Assembly: GCF_900107155.1 (NCBI RefSeq)
Contig: NZ_FNOX01000009.1
Location: 151,327 to 215,326 of the forward strand
Origin: Pseudomonas salomonii
Lineage (GTDB): Bacteria > Pseudomonadota > Gammaproteobacteria > Pseudomonadales > Pseudomonadaceae
DNA length: 64,000 bases
Direction: 5' to 3'
A program made the translations under genes and the position numbers. Positions within the stretch are counted from its first letter, which is position 1. Each line of letters starts with the position of its first letter. Below the pieces are notes generated by a model, which was not told the DNA's origin, searched no databases, and worked only from the letters and a program-made list of their open reading frames with translations. This document shows positions 35,179-43,742 of the stretch, piece by piece.

Positions 35179-35208
35179 CGGAAATCGGGGTCACGGAAAT
35201 CGGGGTCA
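35179..35208. repeat. 15-bp tandem duplication
   Basis: CGGAAATCGGGGTCA is present twice in direct succession. GGGGTCAGACC-type strings of this kind are common debris around pseudomonad mobile sequences; a related GGGGTCATACCCC lies at 29942. Confidence 0.6.
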
Positions 35209-35272
35209 GACCCTGAGGGATCCCTGAGGGGCTGACCTCGTTTTACTTCAGGCACATATGACCCGCTTTTAC

Positions 35273-35395
35273 GCTAGAACGCCGGCAGCCGATCCAACGT
35301 ACAAGTACGTTCTATTTTCGGCTCTTTGGCCGTGGGCACGCGCACGCCCGTATCGACATTGAATATGCCGATGTAACAACGGCTCAGCGAGCCCC
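35273..35395 (-). pseudogene. 3' remnant of the same gene as 29980-30252, copy B
   Basis: Read on the minus strand it gives GSLSRCYIGIFNVDTGVRVP, then TAKEPKIERTCTLDRLPAF and TAG. This matches the last ~39 codons of copy A with a few substitutions. Homology stops at about 35396. Apart from this and the 15-bp tandem repeat, the ~490 bases between 35042 and 35532 hold no gene I can support. Confidence 0.6.
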
Positions 35396-35532
35396 AGAGC
35401 GTCCAGTGCGTAGGCATGCACTTAGAGTGAAGTAGTCCGTTTCTGAAACGTTAAAACCACCCCTCTTCACGTCTTACCTCCGCTGTGGCGCCTTCTTATA
35501 GTCGTGCGCCTCAGTCACTTGGAGGTGCACGC

Positions 35533-36507
35533 ATGCAGGGACCCTACGCATTTATCAATGAACATCCCCAGCCTTATCCATTGCTTAAACTAAGCCTGGC
35601 GCTTGATCCGCATACGCAGACCAAATTCGACATCCTCAACCAGCACATCCGCAACACGGTGGTGTTGCCGGGGCAATTGGTGATCATTGGAGATAGCCGG
35701 ACCGACGCTTGCACCGCTGAAGAGGCACAGCTTATGCGCTCGGCGCTGAATATAAAGCTCGCCCTGTTGGCGTACTCGGCAACCGACTCATTCCTGATCA
35801 AAAACTATGATCAGTTGCAGGCCATCTTGACCTATTCGTCCCTTGGCATCGGCAGTGCCAGCAGTGCATGGAGCAAGCATTTGGCGCAAGTCGAGAAGAC
35901 CCTTATCGAAATCGAGAGTTTGCACAAGCAGTACTTGAGCAAAGGCACCACGGGGGCAAGGGAGGAGTTTTTGGTTAAGCGAAGAGCGCTGTTTGCCACG
36001 TTGGATAGCCAAATCTCGGGCATGGCGCGCTTTGGTACGGGGTTGAGAAACGAAGGTTCGATTAAAAAGGTGTTGGGGATTTCCAGTAAAAGCTATTGGC
36101 ACCATGGAGACATTCGTGGGTATGAGGAAAGGGTCAAGCGTTTGGCCAAGGCCTCGCAAATATTGAAGAAGGGGACTTACATTGGCATAGCGCTGGATGT
36201 TGGGGCGACGGCGCTGGAGATAACGGAGGCGTGTTCCACAGGGCGTGAGCAAGAGTGTACGCAGGCGAAGTATGTTGAAGGGGGTAAATTGGTGTTGGGG
36301 GTGGGTGGTGCATCTGTGGGCGCGGCGTTTGGGGCGCCTATCGGTGTCGGCGCCTGCATGATTGTTTTTGGCATACCCACAGCGGGTGCCGGAGCGTTGG
36401 CATGTGCCATTGTCGGCGGTGCCGCAGGTGGATTTGCCGCAGGTAAAGCCGGAAGCGTCTTGGGAGAAGGCACAGGGAAATTTCTCTATAGGACGGCGGG
36501 GGATTAA
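35533..36507 (+). CDS. Putative glycine-zipper membrane toxin/effector
   Basis: A 324-residue protein of no named family that I recognise. Residues ~30-54 (TVVLPGQLVIIGD) look like a degenerate LysM-type segment. Residues 110-210 are charged helices. From about 215 to 310 the protein is hydrophobic and glycine-rich in GxxxG/AxxxG spacing (GVGGASVGAAFGAP, CAIVGGAAGGFAAGKAG), a glycine zipper as in pore-forming effectors. The next gene begins directly after the TAA and encodes a small three-TM membrane protein, the arrangement of pore-forming toxin and immunity pairs such as Tse4/Tsi4 of P. aeruginosa. ATG 35533 has GGAGG seven bases upstream. No signal peptide, so export by a contact system is assumed. 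Function is inferred from architecture and neighbour. Confidence 0.75.
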   Translation: MQGPYAFINEHPQPYPLLKLSLALDPHTQTKFDILNQHIRNTVVLPGQLVIIGDSRTDACTAEEAQLMRSALNIKLALLAYSATDSFLIKNYDQLQAILTYSSLGIGSASSAWSKHLAQVEKTLIEIESLHKQYLSKGTTGAREEFLVKRRALFATLDSQISGMARFGTGLRNEGSIKKVLGISSKSYWHHGDIRGYEERVKRLAKASQILKKGTYIGIALDVGATALEITEACSTGREQECTQAKYVEGGKLVLGVGGASVGAAFGAPIGVGACMIVFGIPTAGAGALACAIVGGAAGGFAAGKAGSVLGEGTGKFLYRTAGD

Positions 36508-36867
36508 ATGGTCTTTGAATATATCGGCATGTGCGCTGGGGTCGTCATGATATTGAGCTTACCTCTGGTTTTTTGTGCCATGTTCAAAAAGCTCGACGCT
36601 GCAGAACGTTACGTGGAGAGCAGTGCTTACATTACTGTGCACAGGGATATTTTTCGTCATGCGCCCTTTGATGGAAGGCCCCAGCGGCTGGTTGCTATGG
36701 CTATCATCATTCTTATTCCAAGCATATTTCAGTGGAGGCGTTTAGTACGGGTTGAGGACGTTGAAAAAATCCCACGACATCTCAAGTACTGGATGGTCAT
36801 TCCGACACTGATTGCTTTCACATCCGTTACCGTCATGTGTATCAGTTGGCTATTGATATCACGCTAA
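36508..36867 (+). CDS. Small membrane protein, likely immunity partner
   Basis: A 119-residue protein with three predicted TM segments (about 5-25, 63-77 and 95-116) separated by a charged cytoplasmic or periplasmic loop (RVEDVEKIPRHLKYW). No family recognised. Its ATG abuts the TAA of the gene before it with zero bases between, and a GGCGGGGG Shine-Dalgarno lies in that gene's last codons, so the two are translated together. A membrane immunity protein against the adjacent glycine-zipper protein is the simplest reading. Confidence 0.7.
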   Translation: MVFEYIGMCAGVVMILSLPLVFCAMFKKLDAAERYVESSAYITVHRDIFRHAPFDGRPQRLVAMAIIILIPSIFQWRRLVRVEDVEKIPRHLKYWMVIPTLIAFTSVTVMCISWLLISR

Positions 36868-36941
36868 TTCCCCTGGGATGTGGCGGCTCATGCCAGGCTC
36901 TCTATACTGGCCGTCCCAGGATGCTAGTTCGAGCGCAGACT

Positions 36942-37422
36942 ATGCCCGTCACACCCAATCAAAACTCCCCAATCATTTTGGTCCAGGCTCAAGAACGTGA
37001 CTTGGATGGTCTGGTAGCCATTCGAATCGAGGCCATGCGTGAAAGCCTGGAGCGTGTTGGGCGATTTGATCCAGTGCGCGCGCGAGCGGTTTCTTGGGGG
37101 TTTTGAAGCTCGCAACACACGCTACATCGAGGCATCTGGCGAGCGGGTTGGTTTTGTAGTGGTCAAGCATCACCACAATGAGCTCTTGCGTGACCATTTG
37201 TATGTGAGACCGGGCGCGCAAGGATCAGGTGTAGGGTCTGCGGTGCTCATTCAAATTTTCAAAGAGGCGGATGCAGCTGCGCTCCCCATTAAAGTGGGTG
37301 CTCTCAAAGACAGCGCTTCGAATCGCTTTTATATCCGCCATGGTTTCCAATTCATCGAAAGCAGTGAATTCGACCATTATTATGTTCGCCGGAGTGTTCC
37401 GGCGATTGGCCCAGCTGGCTAG
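36942..37422 (+). pseudogene. GNAT acetyltransferase gene with a frameshift in a CG run
   Basis: The first frame, from ATG 36942, gives PIILVQAQERDLDGLVAIRI and ESLERVGRFDPVRARA, then stops at 37106. Another frame continues as RERFLGGFEARNTRYIEASG, with the acetyl-CoA motif in RPGAQGSGVGSAVLIQIF and a normal C terminus (FYIRHGFQFI). Adding one CG pair to the (CG)4 run at about 37076-37083 restores a single reading frame of about 160 codons. This is either a true inactivation, slippage-based switching, or a sequencing error. The 3' end overlaps the convergent MFS gene by four bases. Confidence 0.75.
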
Positions 37423-38600
37423 CTGGACGCCTGATTGACGGCTAACACTCCTCTCGCCCTCGACCGCCAAGCAAACCCCACCACCATCAACAACCCCAAC
37501 CCCGCCATCCCAGCCCCCGCCAGCGAAATCGCCGGATACCCCCAGCCCGCGTTAATCACCACACCGCCCAGCGCTGCCCCAATCGCATTGCCAAAATTAA
37601 ACGCCCCGATATTCACCGCCGATGCCAGGTTAGGCGCGTCCTTGGCCGCCTCCATCACCCGCATCTGCAACGGCGGCACCAGGGCAAAACTGGCCACACC
37701 CCATATCAGGATCGCCACCGCGGCCGGCAACGGCCAGCGCATCAGCACGGTAAACGCCAGCAACACCACAATCAGCACGCTCAGCGACACGATCAAGGTG
37801 CGGTCTATCGAGCGATCCGCAGCCTTGCCGCCCCACAGGTTGCCGAGGGTCAGGCCCACGCCGAACAGCACGAGCATGGCGGTGATGTAGGCAGTTGAGG
37901 CGTGGGTTTCGCTGCTGAGAATGGGCGCGATGTAGGTGAACACGGTAAACATGGCGCCCGAGCCGATGACGGTGAGGGCCAATGCGCCCAGCACCGGGCC
38001 GCGGCCCAGTACGCGAATTTCGGCCATCACGCTGACGTGTGGCGGCGCCTTGAGGTTGGGCAGGGCGAACCACAGCGCGGCCATGGCGATGACGCCGAGG
38101 CCGGTAATGCCCCAGAACGCGGTGCGCCAGCCGAACAGTTCGCCGAACCAGGCGGCCAGCGGCACGCCGCCGATGGTCGCGAGGGTGAGGCCCATAAACA
38201 TCGCGGCCACCGCGCCGGCGCGTTTCTCCGGGGCGACCACGCTGGCGGCGACCACGGAGCCCACGCCAAAGAACGCGCCGTGGTTCAGTGAGGTTACGAC
38301 CCTGGCGACCATCAGGCTGTAGTAGTCGGTGGCCAGGGCGGACATCAGGTTGCCCAGGGTAAAAATCGCCATCAGCCCGATCAGCAGGTAGCGCCGAGGG
38401 ATCTTGCCGGTGGTCAGGGTCATCAGTGGCGCGCCGAGCAGCACGCCCATGGCGTATGCACTGACCAACAGCCCGGCGGAAGGAATCGAGACGCCGAGGT
38501 CGGCGGCGATGCCCGGCAACATGCCCATGGGGGCGAATTCGGTGACGCCGATGCCAAAGGCACCCATGGCGAGTGCAACTAAAGGTGGATTGATACGCAT
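37419..38600 (-). CDS. MFS transporter, DHA1 family (AraJ/YdhP-like)
   Basis: A 393-residue, 12-TM exporter. GIGVTEFAPMGMLPGIAADL in TM1 is the signature of the sugar/arabinose efflux-type DHA1 proteins. It also has LTTGKIPRRYLLIGLM and the antiporter motif region LATIGGVPLAAWFGE. Probable role is export of small metabolites or drugs. AAGGAG precedes the ATG. It is divergent from a LysR gene at 38695, which probably controls it. Confidence 0.9.
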   Translation of the reverse strand: MRINPPLVALAMGAFGIGVTEFAPMGMLPGIAADLGVSIPSAGLLVSAYAMGVLLGAPLMTLTTGKIPRRYLLIGLMAIFTLGNLMSALATDYYSLMVARVVTSLNHGAFFGVGSVVAASVVAPEKRAGAVAAMFMGLTLATIGGVPLAAWFGELFGWRTAFWGITGLGVIAMAALWFALPNLKAPPHVSVMAEIRVLGRGPVLGALALTVIGSGAMFTVFTYIAPILSSETHASTAYITAMLVLFGVGLTLGNLWGGKAADRSIDRTLIVSLSVLIVVLLAFTVLMRWPLPAAVAILIWGVASFALVPPLQMRVMEAAKDAPNLASAVNIGAFNFGNAIGAALGGVVINAGWGYPAISLAGAGMAGLGLLMVVGFAWRSRARGVLAVNQASS

Positions 38601-38694
38601 GGAAAGCTCCTTATCTATGCCGCCAATGCTACGATCCGGCGTTTAAAGGCGGTAGATGGCGTTTTTGGCAATCACCTTTGCGTAAGAGGCACAA

Positions 38695-39588
38695 ATGGAT
38701 TTCAACGGCAGGTCGGGTGAGATGTTGGTGTTCGCCAGCGTGGCGCAGGAAGGCAGCCTGTCGGCGGCGGCGCGTGCGTTGGGGCTTACGCCGTCGGCGG
38801 TCAGCCGGATCATCGCGCGCGCCGAGCAACGCCTTGGCACTCGGCTGCTGTTGCGCACCACTCGCGCGCTCACCTTTACTGCCGAGGGCGAGGCGTTCCT
38901 GCGCGGGGCGCGGCGTATCCTGGCCGACATGGACGAGGTGGAAGAGGCGATTGCCGACCAGGGCGTGCCAAGGGGCCGGTTGCGGGTCAGTGCCGCCCTG
39001 GGCCACGGGCGTATGACGATCGTGCCCTTGGTGGCCGCCTTCAGTGCGCGTTTCCCGAACATCGTGGTCGACCTGACCCTGGGCGACGAAGTAGTCGATA
39101 TCCTCGGCGGCCAGGCCGATGTGGCGATACGTTTTGGCCTTCTGCCCGACAGCCCACTGACCGCGCGCAGGCTCGGCGAAACCGGCCAGGTGGTGGTGGC
39201 CTCGCCCGAGTACCTGCTACGCCACGGCACCCCGCAGCAACCCGAAGACCTGCTGCGGCACAATTGCTTGCGCTTCAACTTTCGGCGTGCCGAACCCAAC
39301 TGGCCGTTTATGCGCGACGGCCAGGGGTTTTCCCTCAAGGTCAGCGGCAACATCGAATGCAGCAGTGGTGAAGCGCTGGCACAGCTTGCGCGTGTGGGGG
39401 CCGGTATTGCGCGTATCGGTGAGTTCACCGTCAGCGAGGATTTGCGCCGCGGCGAGCTGATACCGCTGCTGCAAGCCTGGAACCCCGGCGACGTTGAGCC
39501 GATTCACGCGGTGTTCGTCGGCGGCGCGGCGATGCCGGCGCGGGTGCGCTTGTTTGTGGACTTTTTGCTCGAACATCATCAGTTGTAA
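38695..39588 (+). CDS. LysR-type regulator
   Basis: A 297-residue LysR protein of the CrgA/PA0477-like group: AAARALGLTPSAVSRIIARA is the helix-turn-helix, LLRTTRALTFTAEGEAFLRG the following wing. The effector domain has the usual VADLTLGDEVVDI-like region for two alpha/beta lobes. AGAGG lies before the ATG. It is divergent from the MFS exporter gene, with 94 bases between. Confidence 0.9.
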   Translation: MDFNGRSGEMLVFASVAQEGSLSAAARALGLTPSAVSRIIARAEQRLGTRLLLRTTRALTFTAEGEAFLRGARRILADMDEVEEAIADQGVPRGRLRVSAALGHGRMTIVPLVAAFSARFPNIVVDLTLGDEVVDILGGQADVAIRFGLLPDSPLTARRLGETGQVVVASPEYLLRHGTPQQPEDLLRHNCLRFNFRRAEPNWPFMRDGQGFSLKVSGNIECSSGEALAQLARVGAGIARIGEFTVSEDLRRGELIPLLQAWNPGDVEPIHAVFVGGAAMPARVRLFVDFLLEHHQL

Positions 39589-39769
39589 GCGTCTGCGTGG
39601 GGCCACCGTGAGGCGCGGCAATATGAACCGTTCTCGTGCGCATAATCTGTTGCTGCGCCGGTTTATAACTACTTGTATCCTTGCTCGCGAAACAGGGCGA
39701 ATGGCTGCCGCCGGTGCCCAGGTCCACTGTCCGCTGTTATGGAAAACCCTGCTTGCCAAAGGTAGCAAT

Positions 39770-41275
39770 GTGAAGCGTGATACCCACCTGGTTGTGCTTT
39801 TGCTGGCTGTTATCGGTTGCTCCCTGGGGTCATTGACGGTCTGGAAGGTGTTTGCCTCTCGAGATCGCGCCCTGCAGGAGGTGGACGTCCATGGCCTGAA
39901 CCTTACCCAGGCGCTGTCGACTTATTCCGAAGGCATCGTGCGCCAAAGTGCGCTGCTGTTGCTCGGGCTGGTCGAGCGTCTGGAAACCGAAGGCAGCGGG
40001 CCGGCGCAGATTCAGCGGCTGAGTATCTTGGTCAACCGCCAACAGCCGATGATGCCGCAGCTCAGTGGGATCACGATCTACGATAGTCATGGGCACTGGT
40101 TGATGTCCTCCAACCGGCCGATTCCTGCGGGCGCCAACAGCACAGACCGTGCCTATTTCATCCATCACCGTGACGATCCTTCCCGCGAGATCTTTATCGG
40201 CCCGCCGATTGTCAGCCGGTCGAATCAGGAATGGGTGATGACCATCAGCCGGCGTTTCAATGATGCGCAGGGTGATTTTGCCGGTGTTGTGGCGGTGACC
40301 TTAGGCATCGAAAACTTCCTGCGCTTGTTTGGCAAGATCGATGTCGGGCAGGACGGCGCAATTGGCTTGTCGCATACCGACGGTACGCTGCTGGCGCGTT
40401 ATCCGTTTCGCGAGCAAGACATGGGGCGCAACTTTTCCACGTCGCCCATCTATGCCAAGTACCTGGTTGATCAGTCGGTCGGCACTGCCTCGTTTACCTC
40501 CAGCCTGGACGGCGTGGAGCGACTCTACGCGTTCCGCCAGAGTGACCGGCTGCCGCTGATCACCACGGTGGCGCTGGGCAAGCGCGAAGCCCTTGCCGCG
40601 TGGCGCACCGAGGCACTGTTGTCGGCGGTGGTGGTGGCGGGGCTGCTGGGCCTTACCGGCCTTATCGGCTGGTTTTTGATCCTGGATATCCGTCGGCGCA
40701 CCGAGGCGGAAGATCAGTTGCGTGAAACCCAGCAGCAGTTGCTCGCCTCCAACGGGCAGCTTGAGTTGCTGGCGATGAAGGATGCCCTCACGGGGCTGGC
40801 AAACCGTCGCTGCTTTGATGAGAGCCTCGCCAGGGAGGCGCTGCGCGCCAAGCGGGAGGGCACGACGCTGGCATTGCTGATGATCGATATCGACTACTTC
40901 AAGCGCTTTAACGACGCCTACGGACATGTGGCAGGGGACGCATGCCTGCAGACGGTGGGCAGAATCTTCGAGGCGTGCGTAAGGCGGCCGTCAGACCTGG
41001 TGGCGCGCTATGGTGGCGAGGAGATGGGCATCATCATGCCGGACACCGACAGTGACGGCGCCGCCGTGGTGGCCCAGCTGATTCTTGATCGGTTGAAGCA
41101 AGAGCACATCGTGCACGGCACCAGCCCGTTCGCGCGGCTGACAGCGAGCATCGGCATTGCGACAGCCACAGGGGCTCAGCTGGAGGATTTGCAAGGTTTG
41201 GTTGAGGTGGCGGATCAGGCGTTGTACAGCGCCAAGGCGGCGGGGCGTAACCAGTGTGTGACGGCGGGCCGGTGA
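39770..41275 (+). CDS. Membrane diguanylate cyclase-like protein (Cache-GGDEF) with GGEEM motif
   Basis: A 501-residue protein. TM helix at residues ~7-25, an extracytoplasmic double-Cache sensor at ~30-285 (STDRAYFIHHRDDPSREIFI, SRSNQEWVMTISRRF), a second TM helix at ~290-315, then a coiled linker and a GGDEF domain (KDALTGLANRRCFDE, IDIDYFKRFNDAYGHVAGD). The active-site motif reads YGGEEMGIIMP: Met replaces the usual Phe. Metal and substrate residues around it look intact, so activity is possible. The start is uncertain: I chose GTG 39770 with AAAGG upstream because it gives a normal N-terminal TM helix. Confidence 0.87.
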   Translation: MKRDTHLVVLLLAVIGCSLGSLTVWKVFASRDRALQEVDVHGLNLTQALSTYSEGIVRQSALLLLGLVERLETEGSGPAQIQRLSILVNRQQPMMPQLSGITIYDSHGHWLMSSNRPIPAGANSTDRAYFIHHRDDPSREIFIGPPIVSRSNQEWVMTISRRFNDAQGDFAGVVAVTLGIENFLRLFGKIDVGQDGAIGLSHTDGTLLARYPFREQDMGRNFSTSPIYAKYLVDQSVGTASFTSSLDGVERLYAFRQSDRLPLITTVALGKREALAAWRTEALLSAVVVAGLLGLTGLIGWFLILDIRRRTEAEDQLRETQQQLLASNGQLELLAMKDALTGLANRRCFDESLAREALRAKREGTTLALLMIDIDYFKRFNDAYGHVAGDACLQTVGRIFEACVRRPSDLVARYGGEEMGIIMPDTDSDGAAVVAQLILDRLKQEHIVHGTSPFARLTASIGIATATGAQLEDLQGLVEVADQALYSAKAAGRNQCVTAGR

Positions 41276-41607
41276 GGGAGGTGGCACAACCCCGCCCATG
41301 CACGACTTTACGTTACCAGTTATGTAGCCGTTAAAAACCGGTCAACGATCACCCGCTCTTTAACGGGTAGACCCCTCGGATTTGCTTGCGATTATGGCCG
41401 TTACAACCGCTTTCCCACACGCGTTTCAGGATTACTCCTACAGTCACGCGAGGCACGCTCTGAGCCCAGCCCGCCGGGGTTTAAAGCGGTTACATCTGCC
41501 CAGATGCCCCTGATTGAATGGCTTTATCCGCGCGCTGTAATCTGGAAAACGACCTGTCGGGATCCCATCCGGCGACGGGTTTTTTCCAGCTATCAAGAGG
41601 TGTATCG
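41276..41607. other. Intergenic region of 332 bases, with terminator and possible small RNA
   Basis: No protein-coding gene is supported here. Notable parts are a CCGTTAAAAACCGG-type inverted repeat near 41322, an AT-richer stretch TTTAAAGCGGTTACAT near 41480 that could be a promoter, and a strong intrinsic terminator at 41552-41585. A short transcript of about 60-100 bases ending at 41585 would fit. Confidence 0.4.
41552..41585 (+). terminator. Strong hairpin with T6 just upstream of the repeat-protein gene
   Basis: ACCTGTCG plus GGAT pairs with ATCC plus CGACGGGT around a CCC loop with a two-base bulge; six T residues follow. It ends 22 bases before ATG 41608 and only 9 bases before that gene's Shine-Dalgarno. 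It could end an upstream small RNA or act as an attenuator for 41608. Confidence 0.6.
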
Positions 41608-41952
41608 ATGTCTTCAATCAATGGTTTCAGTTCAGGCATACCCTTGCCTCAGTTTGATACAAGCAGAACCGTCAAGGACACGTTCAATAAAGCCACAAAC
41701 GACGTGGACCCTGGCTTCCACTCAGGTTTCGGTCAGCGCGGCGCTGGCAGAGAAATCGGTTTCGCCGACGAGTACAACACGGCCAAGTATGACGCAAATG
41801 ATCTGGACCCTGGCTTCAACGCTGGTTTCGGTCAGCGCGGCGCTCGCAGCGAGATCGACGCTGGCGGCCCGTACAAAAAAGCCGGGCATGGCGCAGGCGA
41901 GCTGGATTCGGGGTTCAACGCAGGGTTTTCACGCCGGCGCAGTTGGGCGTAA
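41608..41952 (+). CDS. Small tandem-repeat protein of unknown function
   Basis: A 114-residue protein with three imperfect repeats: DVDPGFHSGFGQRGA, DLDPGFNAGFGQRGA and ELDSGFNAGFSRRRS, spaced about 35-40 residues. The repeat is also conserved at DNA level (TTTCGGTCAGCGCGGCGCT occurs twice). No signal peptide, TM helix or Cys residue. AGAGGTG six bases upstream supports ATG 41608. I recognise no family. A terminator hairpin stands immediately upstream, so expression may be attenuated. Confidence 0.75.
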   Translation: MSSINGFSSGIPLPQFDTSRTVKDTFNKATNDVDPGFHSGFGQRGAGREIGFADEYNTAKYDANDLDPGFNAGFGQRGARSEIDAGGPYKKAGHGAGELDSGFNAGFSRRRSWA

Positions 41953-42076
41953 GCGCAACCCTGCCGTTATCCGAGGGGAGGGCTGATTCGCCCTTGAAGG
42001 TGCCGATACCGCCGTACCCGCGACGGTATTGGCACCCTGTCAGAATGTGACCTTTGGCTTAAGCCGGGGCGCGGTA

Positions 42077-43492
42077 TCAAACCCCGCTCAGCAGCTTCCC
42101 GCCGTCCATCCGGCGCTTGTAGGCACTGTCCCGACTCGCCAGCCAGAAGTACAACGGCGACGTCACCACCAACCCCACCACCCAGGACAAATCCGCCCCG
42201 TTGATGTGCTCGGAAATCGGCCCCACATACAGCGGCGTGTTCATAAACGGAATCTGCACTGCAATCCCGATCGCATACGCCAGCAGCGCCTGCGGGTTGT
42301 ACTTGCCGTAGATGCCGCCATCGACGCGGAAGATCGAAGCGATGTCGTACTTGCCTTTGTGAATCGCGTAGAAGTCGATCAGGTTGATTGCCGTCCACGG
42401 CACCAGCACCACCAGCAGCACCAGCACCATGTCGACGAAGTGGCCGATAAAATCTTTGGAGGCGAACACGGCGGCGATGGCACAGGCGGCCAGCACCAGC
42501 GTGGAGATCACCGCACGGCTTTTGGCGGTGGGGATCCAGCGGTAGGCGAAGGTCTGGATCAGGGTGATGATCGACAGCACGGCGCCGTAGAGGTTGAGGG
42601 CGTTGTGGCTGATCACACTGAGCAAAAACAGCACCAGCATCAGCGGGCCGATGGCACCGGTGGCGAGTTTTACCGCCTCCATGGTGTCCATGCCGACCGG
42701 GGTGGCGAGCACGGCGACGGCGCCGAAGATAAAGGCCAGGCTGGATCCGAGGGCCGAGCCCAGGTAGGTGGTCCAGAAGGTCGACGCCACCGGCACGTCG
42801 GCCGGCAGGTAGCGGGAGTAGTCCGACACGTAGGGCGCAAAGGCGATCTGCCACAGCGCAGCCAGGGACACAGTCGCCAGCCAGCCAGAGATATTGAAGC
42901 TGCCACGGGTCAGAAAATCGGTGGTCTGCACGTGAGTGAAGATGTAGCCGAAGCCCAGCACGATACCGGCGCCGAGCACCCAGGTGCCGATGCGGTTGAG
43001 CACGTGGATAAAGCGGTAACCGATGATGCCGATGATGCCGGAGCCGATGGCGCCGATCACGATGCCCACGGGCACGGGCACGCTGTCGACCACACCGTGC
43101 AGGGATTTACCCGCCAGCACGATGTTGGAGGCGAAAAAGCCGATGTACATGACGCCGGCGATCACTACCACCAACAGGGCGCCGAGGGAACCGAACTGCG
43201 CCCGGCTCTGGATCATTTGCGGGATGCCCATTTGCGGGCCCTGGGCCGAGTGCAGCGCCATCAGCACGCCGCCGACCAGGTGGCCCACCAGGATGGCGAC
43301 GATGCCCCATACCAGGTTCAAGTGGAACAATTGCACACCCAGTGCGCCGGTCACGATCGGCAACGGCGCGATGTTGCCGCCGAACCACAGGGTGAACAGG
43401 TCTCTTACCTTTCCATGGCGGTCTTCGGGGGGCACGTATCCGATCGTGTGTTTTTCGATAAGCGGGGCGGAGGATGTTGCAGTGGTGACCAT
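42077..43492 (-). CDS. NCS1-family purine/cytosine permease
   Basis: A 471-residue, 12-TM NCS1 transporter. TLWFGGNIAPLPIVTGALGV in TM1 and the QMGIPQMIQSRAQFGSLGA loop are the family hallmarks, as is APYVSDYSRYLPADV in the middle. It imports nucleobases, hydantoins or related compounds with H+ or Na+. ATG 43492 has GGAG six bases upstream; an in-frame ATG at 43504 is less good. It is divergent from the LysR gene at 43743. Confidence 0.92.
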   Translation of the reverse strand: MVTTATSSAPLIEKHTIGYVPPEDRHGKVRDLFTLWFGGNIAPLPIVTGALGVQLFHLNLVWGIVAILVGHLVGGVLMALHSAQGPQMGIPQMIQSRAQFGSLGALLVVVIAGVMYIGFFASNIVLAGKSLHGVVDSVPVPVGIVIGAIGSGIIGIIGYRFIHVLNRIGTWVLGAGIVLGFGYIFTHVQTTDFLTRGSFNISGWLATVSLAALWQIAFAPYVSDYSRYLPADVPVASTFWTTYLGSALGSSLAFIFGAVAVLATPVGMDTMEAVKLATGAIGPLMLVLFLLSVISHNALNLYGAVLSIITLIQTFAYRWIPTAKSRAVISTLVLAACAIAAVFASKDFIGHFVDMVLVLLVVLVPWTAINLIDFYAIHKGKYDIASIFRVDGGIYGKYNPQALLAYAIGIAVQIPFMNTPLYVGPISEHINGADLSWVVGLVVTSPLYFWLASRDSAYKRRMDGGKLLSGV

Positions 43493-43638
43493 GACGAACT
43501 CCAAGGCAAGGTGAGTACGTTGACGTACTTCGCTGTGCGCAGCGTGGGCGGCGCTTTGTTGTTGGAGTGATCATCAGCAATGGGCGCGGGGAGGTAAATT
43601 AGTAAGTTTGTTGCTATAGACCTTAAAAAATATAGCTC

Positions 43639-43658
43639 ACCGGATTTTTTGCTCCGGT
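43639..43658. promoter_or_regulatory. ACCGGA-N8-TCCGGT inverted repeat
   Basis: A perfect 6-bp inverted repeat in the 250-base region between the divergent permease and LysR genes, close to AT-rich promoter-like sequence. Possibly a regulator site; unproven. Confidence 0.3.
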
Positions 43659-43742
43659 ATGTTGCATGGTCTTGAATCAGTGTGAAAAAGCCGATTTTTA
43701 CGCACTTGTTTGGGGCGAAGTCCCACGTTTCTGGAGGTCCCG

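Noticed and set aside
35179..35208. Possible CRISPR-like direct repeats
   Set aside because: Only two adjacent 15-bp copies with no spacer; no array or cas gene is present in the window.
42029..43570. A 513-codon plus-strand frame
   Set aside because: Antisense to the NCS1 permease; product is repetitive in His, Gln and Gly, as in shadow frames.
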